This document shows, one piece after another, positions 9,232 through 18,340 of a DNA stretch of 64,000 bases (position 1 is the first letter of the stretch; each line of letters opens with the position of its first letter). This DNA comes from Styela clava (lineage: Eukaryota > Chordata > Ascidiacea > Stolidobranchia > Styelidae). The notes beneath the pieces are model-generated. The model saw only the letters and a program-made list of their open reading frames with translations, ran no database searches and was not told the origin of the DNA. The position numbers and the translations under genes are program-made. The stretch is taken from NCBI RefSeq assembly GCF_964204865.1, contig NC_135251.1, forward strand, positions 20,832,001 to 20,896,000, in the 5' to 3' direction.

Positions 9232-12006
9232 ATGGGCGCCAGTTCTGCTTTAACTACGGAAGAAAATATCAGGACAGAAGTTAGAACAAAGAGAGTGAGA
9301 GTGTCCGAATTTTTTAAAGATTTTGACCGGTTGAGATCAGGTTTTATTACTGCTTCACAGTTCAAACGATGCCTCAATCAAAATCTTCGATTGACTTTAC
9401 GGCCACATGAAGTGGACGATCTTGTTGATAAATACAACACTAAAGGCAATGGAATGATTAATTATCGTCTCTTTTCTGATGTGATTGACGAAGATTTTGA
9501 GCCTAGTAAACTAAATGAGGATCCAAAACATCAGACAAAAGTACCCATGGAATATCTTGGCACTACAAGATCACTGCAACCATCATCTTCAGAAGTTTCA
9601 GGAAAAGTCAAAGACATTCTTGAAAAAGTGCAAAATTACTATACATACCATGGTGTAAATATACGAACATGCTATGAAGATTTTGATAAACATCACAATG
9701 GTTTGGTAACAAGATCTCAATTTGCTCGTTCATTCCCTGGGCCACCTGATGTTACAGAAGATGAAATAGAGTTGTTAGCAGGGCATTATCAAGATCCAAC
9801 TCGACCTTCGTTATGCAATTATCTCAATTTTCATAATGACGTTGAGGTCATCAAGGCATATGCAAATGAAGAGAAGCTGAATCTATCTAAAAGCGATGCA
9901 GATATTATGAATGATACTTTCATCGATCGTCTTGGAAATATTGATCCTGACTTACGTACAACATTTGAGAAGATCCGTGTTGCAGTATACAAAAATGGTA
10001 TTCGAACGACTGAATTTTTTAGAGACCACGACAAGCTTCGTAGTGGTATCATAACTGAAAATCAGTTTGTTTGTGGGCTCTCACTAGCTTGTGGAAAAGA
10101 AGCACAGCTCAGTAAATCAGAAATTCAAGCTATTGCTAAGCATTATCAGACAGAAGATGGTCGAGTATGCTACAAAGAATTTTGTGACATCATGGAAAGT
10201 ATCTTTAATGTCCCTGGACTTGAAAAACACCCAACAGTTCATCCTTTGAGGCCGCCTCGTGGTGCATTGACAAGAAACCTCATTGCTTTGTCGAAGGAGG
10301 AAGAAGATCGAGTAGAAAGCATCCTTGCTTACATACGTGAAGCAGTTCTGAAAAGACGCCTGATGATTTACCCATATTTTAAAGATTATGATCGAGGAAT
10401 TGCGTATACAAGAAATGTAACCAAGTCTCAGTTTGCAAGAATACTTCATTTTCTGAGTCTCACTGTGACCAATGAGGACACAGGTCTACTGTGCCGTAAG
10501 TTTGAGGAGCCTATCAGTGGTGATGTCAATTATCCTGCTTTTTGTCAAGCTGTTGATCAAGAATTTAAACATTATACCATCGACGCTCCTACAGAACCAC
10601 CTTCATCCACGTATGTGCCTCCTGAGCAGCCTCGAACCATAAGCACAGCTCATATTAACTTGAATGACCTGCTTGCTCGGATAAGAAACCATGCTTTGGT
10701 TAATCGTGTCAGAGTTGTTGAATTTTTTGAAGACTTTGATCCATTAAGAAGTGGATCAATCTCTAAAGCTATTTTTCAACGTGGTCTGAACAGTATGGGG
10801 GTGACAAAAGTCAAAGAAGATCAGCTGAAAGCTTTGACTGATCATTATGTGGATCCCAAAAAATCTGATTGTGTGTTATGGACCCGGTTTCTGACAGATG
10901 TTGAGTCTGTCTTTACACAACCTAACTTAGAGAAGCACCCAACACTCGTTGTACCGCCACATGAGACATTCCACCTGCCTAAACAAGGTGCCTGTGTAAA
11001 CTGGGAAGTTGAATCTGAAGACTTGAAATCTTCATACGATGAAGCGATTGTTAGAATGTTTAGCCGAAGTAATCAAAGACGATTGATGGCTAAGCCAATT
11101 TTTCAAGATTTTGATAGGCATAATAATGGTCATGTTACCAAGTCTCAATTTCGTCAGTGTCTTGCTTATCTGGATTTACATGCTGATGATGACGAAGTAG
11201 CAGCTATGGAGAAAAAGTTTTCTGACAACATTGGATTCAATTACCTGAAATTTTTGGATGAGCTTGAGCCTAGAGAAAGGCAAGAGCCCAAGTACCCAGC
11301 ACACTTAAAAGAATTGCAAGCTGTTAACGCTTTTAAAAAGCCCCCTGAAATCGATGCATTGACTGATCTCAACTCCATCATCAGAAAAATTAAGACAAAA
11401 GTGTGTAAAGAAAGAATGCATATTTATGAGTTTATGCGAGATTATGACAAACTGCGCACTGGACGTATTCTTGTGCCCAATTTCAGGCGATCTCTTGATC
11501 TCGCTGGACTTGAACTGAAGGAATCTGAAGTACACATTCTTGAAGATGCATACAGGTCTTATGAAAATCCTGATTTTGTGGATTATCTTGCATTCCAAGA
11601 CGAAATTGAATCAATATTCACTATCAAAAATCTTGTGAAAACACCACTAGTTCAGCCAACTCTATTCAAGCCCCCTGTTGAATGGGAGCAAAATGAGTTG
11701 ACTTCAGAAGCTGAAATCGTTTTCAAACAAGCTATGGATAGGCTATCGGAACATGTACGAAAAACAAGAACCCAACTATTCCCTTTGTTTGAAGATTATG
11801 ATCGCGTCCATAATGGCTCAGTATCTCGTTTTCAATTCCATAGGGTGCTGAGTGAACTTGAGCTTGGTTCGTTGTTGAGTGAACAGGAATTTCGTGTGAT
11901 ATTTTCAAAGTTTAAAGTACGAATTGGTGGAAAAGATGATGTGAATTACATTGCATTTTGTGACAGTGTTTATGAATTGGCTGCCATTGAACCTTTCAAA
12001 CCTTGA
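9232..12006 (+). CDS. EFCAB6-like protein with eight EF-hand repeats
   Basis: A 924-residue protein from a single exon. I start at the ATG at 9232 (MGASS, AAAATGG context); the frame extends upstream but only with non-ATG codons. Eight units of about 115-120 residues each contain a helix-loop-helix with the pattern F-x-D-[FYH]-D: at about residues 27-45, 147-165, 261-280, 390-410, 510-530, 630-650, 735-755 and 855-875. Odd units read D-x-LR[ST]G, even ones D-x-x-[HN]NG-x-[VS][TS]-x-x-QF, except the fourth, which has a longer, altered loop. Several loops lack the full set of calcium ligands, so many hands are probably structural. EFCAB6 is an axonemal doublet-microtubule protein; here it is shorter than the roughly 1500-residue human form. 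No introns in the coding region. Confidence 0.85.
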   Translation: MGASSALTTEENIRTEVRTKRVRVSEFFKDFDRLRSGFITASQFKRCLNQNLRLTLRPHEVDDLVDKYNTKGNGMINYRLFSDVIDEDFEPSKLNEDPKHQTKVPMEYLGTTRSLQPSSSEVSGKVKDILEKVQNYYTYHGVNIRTCYEDFDKHHNGLVTRSQFARSFPGPPDVTEDEIELLAGHYQDPTRPSLCNYLNFHNDVEVIKAYANEEKLNLSKSDADIMNDTFIDRLGNIDPDLRTTFEKIRVAVYKNGIRTTEFFRDHDKLRSGIITENQFVCGLSLACGKEAQLSKSEIQAIAKHYQTEDGRVCYKEFCDIMESIFNVPGLEKHPTVHPLRPPRGALTRNLIALSKEEEDRVESILAYIREAVLKRRLMIYPYFKDYDRGIAYTRNVTKSQFARILHFLSLTVTNEDTGLLCRKFEEPISGDVNYPAFCQAVDQEFKHYTIDAPTEPPSSTYVPPEQPRTISTAHINLNDLLARIRNHALVNRVRVVEFFEDFDPLRSGSISKAIFQRGLNSMGVTKVKEDQLKALTDHYVDPKKSDCVLWTRFLTDVESVFTQPNLEKHPTLVVPPHETFHLPKQGACVNWEVESEDLKSSYDEAIVRMFSRSNQRRLMAKPIFQDFDRHNNGHVTKSQFRQCLAYLDLHADDDEVAAMEKKFSDNIGFNYLKFLDELEPRERQEPKYPAHLKELQAVNAFKKPPEIDALTDLNSIIRKIKTKVCKERMHIYEFMRDYDKLRTGRILVPNFRRSLDLAGLELKESEVHILEDAYRSYENPDFVDYLAFQDEIESIFTIKNLVKTPLVQPTLFKPPVEWEQNELTSEAEIVFKQAMDRLSEHVRKTRTQLFPLFEDYDRVHNGSVSRFQFHRVLSELELGSLLSEQEFRVIFSKFKVRIGGKDDVNYIAFCDSVYELAAIEPFKP

Positions 12007-12158
12007 TATTTCACAAAAATTTGAAGTCTGTAGTGTTTTTTCAACAGTTATTCATTGTATATTAATTACTGTTTGCTTTTATTTTGTATGCAACAAAATT
12101 GTTACTGTTTAAAATATTTACGAAGTTACATTTCAATTGACAGCTACTATACTATGGA

Positions 12159-12164
12159 ATTAAA
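12159..12164 (+). promoter_or_regulatory. Candidate polyadenylation signal (ATTAAA) of the EFCAB6-like gene
   Basis: The variant hexamer ATTAAA lies about 155 bases after the stop codon; no AATAAA is nearer. Confidence 0.35.
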
Positions 12165-12220
12165 TGTAGAAGCTCATAAATGTGACGTTTGTTTTTGTAG
12201 ATATTGGAATTGTCCTGGGC

Positions 12221-13039
12221 AGAGGTAATACCTAGTGGTTTCCGTTTTGGTGCGAGCAACGTAGGTTAGGACACCGTAGTCAGCAACGTGGGTTCAGACT
12301 ATGAGTATCAGCCCTGAGAAGTTCAGGAGACGCAATACAAATTTCAAGCCCTCTTAGCTCAAAAACCTTAATATCATATGGGTTTTGACGCAGCTCTACC
12401 TAATTGACTTAGGAAATAGGCAGAGGCCGGATAATAATGGCTATATGCAGGTGCTAATTATTATGGAAATCTCTAGCAATTAACACTGGAGCCGATAATG
12501 CCCACCTTTTAGGTGGGTTAGGAGTATTTGAGTTAACAGCTCGTCCACGATCTATTCCTAAGAGTGGCGGAGGAAGATATAACGACTTTTAATGTATGTT
12601 AACAATATTAAAGTCTCGTGCTAGTGGGACTACGCGCGACTACTGGAACACAACAAAAAAAAACTTCGCTAATCTGAGATTAAATTTGAAAACTACAATG
12701 TATATGTAGCCAAAAAAAGTGATTTTTGCAACGGTATATTGCGACTAACAACATTTATATTCGCTTGATTGTGGACAGTACTATCGAAATAGCCGTTGTC
12801 CTGTTAGGAATACTTTCTGATGCTGAAATGATACAGCCTATCAGTTACTAATTTCAGGTAATTATAGTAGAAAAGAACCCTTGTGATGAATGACACCGCG
12901 ACAAACCAAATAAAGCAATCGTGACTAATGCAAATAATATAACCTGCGTTGCGTAACATGCGGGCAAGATGGCGAGCCCTTCCATTATATTAAAATTAAT
13001 TAGTGCGGGGTGACAAGCAGAAATAATCTACTTTTTACT
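12221..13039. other. Intergenic, possible old tRNA-derived repeat near 12,230-12,400
   Basis: A stretch with GTGGGTTCAGACTATG resembles a decayed B box and is richer in GC than its surroundings, but no A box, flanking duplication or second copy is evident. The remainder shows nothing recognisable. Confidence 0.25.
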
Positions 13040-13047
13040 GAGTAGAG

Positions 13048-14551
13048 CAGGGGTGTGCAAACTGCGGCCAGTGGGCCAAATGCGGCCCGCAAAGAAAATT
13101 GTGCGGCCCGCGGAGAAGTGACAATTTTGAATGATGTGCCCGCGAAACGAGCTATTAGATTAATTAATCTGGAACTAGCGAGCAATTTCAATCTCCTTGC
13201 GTCGCGAAGCCTATTCCAGTACCGGAATGTCACTGTCATATCAGTGAGAATAGCTAGAAAGATCCAACCTGAAATTACACAATACAAAAAACGCGTGTAT
13301 TGACATTTGTTTATTTTAGATTAATTTAATGTAGTGCTTGAAGCACGGATGTCTATTGTCCAATTCGAATTTATTATTCGAATATCGCGAACTTCGATTA
13401 TCTTTTTTCGTGTTAGTAAGAATACCGAACAGGGCGCACATATCCAAGCGCCCCGTCAACCCTTGGATTCAAAACATTTTACAATTATATATTTTATTTG
13501 GTACTCCCACCTGAAGTATGCGCACCAAGATGTCGCACAACCTGAACTGTGACCTGGTACACAACCTGAGTTCAGGTTGTGCGCCATCTTGGTGCGCATA
13601 CTTCAGGAGGTCCTTTTATTTTTTATCGCAATGGGAGGCAGTCGTATGCGCGCGGTAGTAAATTACCGTCGATATGGAGGGATTTCAATTAGCGCTGACT
13701 TGAAGTACTTATTGCACGTCGAAGATGTTTTTGATTGGAAATATTTTAGAATTATTATCGTATATATATTTAAATTTTGTTGAGATAGTTTGTGCGCCTC
13801 GGCAATAAATCTAAAAGCAAATTGTGTTGTAATCAATTGTTTTCATTTCGATAGTGACCGAACATGAGGGCAAACTTTATCATTTTTTTGCAATTTTAAG
13901 CGTATAAAATAGCTTCTAAATAATATTCAGTATCTATCGCGGCGTCGTTGATGACAACATCGTTCAGTTTAAGTTGATGGTATTAATTTATAATCAAAAA
14001 TTAAATCATAACGGCCGACATGAAATATTTGAATCAGCGCCGACTCGAAAAATAAAAGAAGATTTCCGATCTTAATTCTCTTTTATTGGCAGATGGGAAT
14101 TTGGGAATCAGGTTCACTCATTTGATAATGACGATGATTGCGTAATTACATTTGCGTTTTTCTCTGAATCAACGAATGGTGTTGTGGGCAATATAAAAAC
14201 TAAAGTCTGTGGTATCTGCCCTGCCACATGCCAATCAAATATCTGCCATCCCATTGGCCCGTTTGTTTCCCGCGGGTACGTACAATAAGTCTCACTCAGT
14301 TTCAGTTGCGAATACGATGATACGCGTGACAGTTAAAACTAGGAGAAAAATAATAAAAATTTTCGTACATTACGTTATCTCTTAGTTTTTGACTTTTAAC
14401 GCCTTCTCCGACTCTCCACGGTCTTTGCTTAGCCTACGACTACGAATGTTTCGTATCCAGCGACTTTCGTAGGTAGAGTATACAGGTGCGGCCCGCGGCT
14501 TCACCCAGTTACATGTATTTGGCCCGCCTGTAAAAAGGTTGCAGACCCCTG
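13048..14551. mobile_element. Non-autonomous hAT element with perfect 8-bp TSD
   Basis: Left end CAGGGGTGTGCAAACTGCGG, right end inverse CAGGGGTCTGCAACC. Exact duplication GAGTAGAG at 13040-13047 and 14552-14559. GCGGCCCGC motifs lie near both ends. No transposase frame is seen, so this is a deletion derivative. A palindromic MITE is inserted inside it (13500-13613). Confidence 0.88.
13500..13613. mobile_element. Palindromic MITE, copy 1 (nested in hAT element)
   Basis: Almost perfect foldback whose arms read GGTACTCC...GAAGTATGCGCACCAAGATG and the inverse. Flanked by exact 8-bp duplications TTTTATTT (13492-13499, 13614-13621). Other copies are at 36232, 54977, 56494, 58156 and 61540. Confidence 0.9.
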
Positions 14552-14939
14552 GAGTAGAGTATTTCAGCATGTAGCTATATGCCCGTGATTCTCTGTTTCG
14601 CACACTTACACTGATTTTAGACGACATGTGTGGGATTGACCATGATATATTTATCGAGGTAAGATTGTAAATATTTCCCCTGTTCATATATATATGTTCT
14701 CATTCAAATAAGATTCAGTAGTATTTTCCTATTTGCATCGCGTTTGCTGTTGATGGGATTACGACTCGGAAGTTGATCACGTTCATTTGAGATGTTGCCA
14801 TTGACGAGATAGGAGTGCGTGCTTCATCGCTGTAATGACATCTTACAGCTAATTTGTTGATTAGGCCTAGACCTAGAGAACAATTGGTAAGGTGACGTTT
14901 CACAAAAGTAATTAAAAATCAATCGTGTTCTTAAACACC

Positions 14940-15015
14940 ACGGGTCGGCAACCTTTAGCATTGAATGAGCCATGACCATCCTTTTTGTCAAACTCAAACC
15001 TACTCGGAGCCGCAA
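14940..15015 (+). mobile_element. hAT end fragment
   Basis: GGGTCGGCAACCTTTAGC and the following GAGCC and GAGCCGC motifs are typical of a hAT 5' end. I found no partner end or target duplication, so this is a remnant. Confidence 0.4.
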
Positions 15016-15320
15016 CTTCTACTCTATTGTCAGTGGCTATTGAAACTCGCGGACAACAACTAATGATGCAATATTCTAGTCCTTACTAAGAAGAAGCCAA
15101 ATAAATTACGAATGATGCAATAATTGAGTTTACGACGAAATGAAAAGAACTTGGAAATAAAAACGATAAGTTTGTTTTGACAGATTTGAACCACCTTATT
15201 GCGACCTATTTTTATCGCTCTCGATTTCTGCCTGCTGTTACGTGTAATTAGTGAGTAGTAATCGAATTTATGCCGCCGACATTTATTGAATCCCCACTGC
15301 TTCTAACATAAAAATGCTGT

Positions 15321-15463
15321 AGTGCATGATTGCCACCAGGTAAACTCATGTTGATAATAAATGAAGCACAACCGGTGTTAGCAAAACGATGTAATTTGCC
15401 AATTTTAATTTGCAAATTACATCGTTTTGCTGACACCGGTTGTGCTTCATTTATTATCAACAT
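15321..15463. mobile_element. Foldback element A with 10-bp TSD
   Basis: Two inverted arms (about 15349-15400 and 15412-15463) separated by a short AT spacer, preceded by a unique AGTGCATGATTGCCACCAGG segment. Exact 10-bp repeats AAAATGCTGT flank it (15311-15320, 15464-15473). TSDs of 9-10 bp are usual for Mutator-like elements; the superfamily is an inference. Confidence 0.75.
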
Positions 15464-15643
15464 AAAATGCTGTAGATACTTTGATTCATGGGAGCGCAAG
15501 AGCTACGAGAACAAAGTGCCGCATGCTGCTTCGGGGTTGCAGGTCGCCGATTGCTGCTATACACCAAACGGCGTACAAATGCGTAACAGCATGAACGAAC
15601 TGATAACTTGGGTAATTCAATCATTGTGGTGTCATATCTCCAT

Positions 15644-15866
15644 AGTGCATGATTGCCACCAGGTAAACTCATGTTGATAATAAATGAAGCACAACCGGTG
15701 TTAGCAAAACCAATGACATTGGCAAAACGATGTAATTTACCGACGTTTCGAATTTCTATACAGAATGATAGAACTTCTGATGAAGTTTTTCTGTATAGAA
15801 ATTCGAAACGTCGGTAAATTACATCGTTTTGCTAACACCGGTTGTGCTTCATTCATTATCAACGTA
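15644..15866. mobile_element. Foldback element B with 10-bp TSD
   Basis: It starts with the same AGTGCATGATTGCCACCAGG segment and the same outer arm as element A, but has a longer inner palindrome (ACCGACGTTTCGAATTTC and its inverse). One arm carries a short extra direct repeat around GCAAAAC (15702-15729). Exact 10-bp repeats ATATCTCCAT flank it (15634-15643, 15867-15876). Confidence 0.75.
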
Positions 15867-16708
15867 ATATCTCCATGTTTTGTGACGTGCACAATATAAA
15901 TCGGCGAATTATTTTCTGATCAACTTAATTCATTCAAACATAAAAGTGAACTCAATATAAAAATAAAATTATAATTCTGTTATTATTTTTTGGTCATGCT
16001 TTTTTTATTCACAATCAAATACTTTGTGAAGTGGTGATAACTGCACCTCTGTTTTCGGGTAGGCGGTTTCGCTGTGACATTCGACATTCTTCGATTCGCA
16101 ATTCACTGTATATAGCGCCACTGGCGGATTTTATTTTCGTGAGACACTGGAACGGAAAATTTCTTTGCCATAAAATGAGACAAAAAAAGAGGCTAGCCTG
16201 TAATTAAAGGTTTTTCTCCTGAACTACTGGTTACATTTAGGTTAAAGAGTTACAGTAGTCCTTGGGCCTGGCAGGTTAACCAAGCAGGCTCAACAGACAG
16301 GCAGATAAAATAAGGTCGATGCAACAGTACGATTATTTCGCGCTGTATTCCTGTATTCAGTAACTCCGGTACGGTGTACCGGTAAGACCGTAGGTACGGT
16401 ATACCGGTAATATGACAGTATGAGGAGCTTCATCTTTTGAGATTTTGTGGTTTTTGTCTTATTTTCAAACTATTTTATATTGTATACACAATTTCATATG
16501 AAGATATTGAATACCGGTAATAATAATGTTTTTTTATGAGTTTATTGATAATCTTCTGTTTCAAGTAACAATTTTATTTTCAGTCTGATTAAGAATTTAT
16601 GCTAAGAATTTAAGTAGTTATGTCCAAATTGAATCAAATTTTTCTAACAATTCGCAGTATTTCAGTAGTTTATTTATATTCAAAATTATAATTTTAGAAA
16701 CAATCGAA

Positions 16709-16905
16709 GGGTCTCCTGAAGTACGCACTCTCAAGTACCGGTACTTCTAGTGGGCTTAGAATAATGATTTTGGGGCGCATGTTTACTAAACGCCGTAAGT
16801 TCTTCTAATTGGCGTGGCACAACCACTTGTCCTGCTTGTGGAGTCAGGCCAACTAGAACTGTAGAAGTACTTGTCTGCTTGTGGGTGTATACTTCGGGAG
16901 ACCCC
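16709..16905. mobile_element. Possible diverged relative of the palindromic MITE
   Basis: Ends GGGTCTCCTGAAGTACGCAC and the inverse of GGGGTCTCCCGAAGTATAC resemble the MITE arms, and an internal palindrome AAGTACCGGTACTT is present. No target duplication found. Confidence 0.4.
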
Positions 16906-17265
16906 AGTCAACCAATTGAAGTCTAACACTACTGCACTACAGCAAAAATGTCTTCTTTCAATTTCTATAAGCTGTGAAAATAGAGAACCAGTTAACCATT
17001 GTCCCCATATCTTAACCGTCTGACTTCTCCAAACAGCCAAAACGACTCATAGAATATACTTTGACATCTAAAACTGTATGTGATCATTGTTAAACTCCAA
17101 GCCCATTTAGAATATGTTTGATATTTCAAATTTGAAAATGTTATTCTAGAATGTCAGATCACTTTAATCTGTTAGCTGTTATAACTATTAACTTTATTCT
17201 AAGCTATTTACTCGATTACAATAACCTGTTATTTTAGAATTGACATTTACAGATTAACAGGGTGT

Positions 17266-18092
17266 AGGGTGGTGTAGCCAGTCTGCGGACGATTTCATTC
17301 AAACCGCTATAAAACAAAAACCAATATTTCTAACCCGTTAATTTTTTCACCGTAGGTGCATTGGCATTTATTCTACACGCTGAATTAACTTTCTACGACC
17401 AGGGGTTAAAGCTATACAAACCACCAAAGTACGACACTCTGAAGACGTATTTGCGACCGAACGACCAGTGTGCGACCACGGATTTCAAGCCTTGAACATC
17501 GTTTCTGCTGCGTCGAGACTAGGGCATACGCAGCCATGCGTGAAAAAATGGGCTTCTAATTGCATTTCTGACCGTCATATATTTTAAGAACACGATTATT
17601 TCAAACAAAATTCTTCAAATTATAAACAAAGCACCGCATCACAGCAATCAAACAGACAAAAACACGGTGGTCGCAAATTAGTTGACAAAGATATTATTGA
17701 CGTATTGGAAATGCGCACCCCCCTACTCCCCCTCCTTTGAAGATAGAAACGCGAAACTTTAAAGATGGGTAAAAGAAACACAACTCTACCCACCTGCCAA
17801 GTTTCATCTCTTTATCTCTTATATTTGTATGGATTTTCAAGCTTTTTTGAAAGAACAATGGGTAGTTGGCGACATGGTAAAATGGTCCGTTTTTTTTCTT
17901 CGGTCAGGTTTTCGGTCATAACTTTTTTATTTGTGGCCGCATTTTAGTGTAATTTCGTAGAGCTACGAGGGATAAGTGGACGATAACGCGTGAGAAATAT
18001 CGGCGCGTTTCGTTAATTTTTTCGGCATTAATTTAATCGATGAAGTTGATGGTCGCAGATAGGTCATGGCCGCAAAGTGGGTAAGCCACCCT
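17266..18092. mobile_element. Candidate TIR element
   Basis: AGGGTGGTGTAGCC at the left and the inverse AGGGTGGCTTACCC at the right, both followed by a TCTGCGG/TTTGCGG motif, suggest terminal inverted repeats. Inside, GCGACC-type motifs recur. No clear target duplication or transposase was found. Confidence 0.35.
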
Positions 18093-18340
18093 ATCTGTAT
18101 ATTATATACTTAATGTATACATAGTTCAGTAGTTATAATTTATAAATATGATAAATAACCTTCGTTTACTTCTCTCGGTATATACTATTCCTATTCTTAC
18201 CTTTAATAAAGGTTTGTTTCATATTTATCTTATCTTATCTCAAATTTTAATTTTTACTGATACTTATACTGATTTTTAGAATATTGACTAGCTGGCTTAT
18301 TATTCTATTTGACTTAAAAATTAATACACAAAACTAAAAA

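Noticed and set aside
13000-13303. Overlapping plus and minus frames of 82-95 codons
   Set aside because: They lie in the end of a hAT element and follow its GC-rich terminal sequence, not a gene.
15248-15677. Frames of 71-115 codons on both strands
   Set aside because: They arise from the foldback elements, which give mirrored frames on both strands.
15321-15866. CRISPR-like repeat array
   Set aside because: The repeats are inverted foldback arms with target duplications, in a eukaryotic genome.
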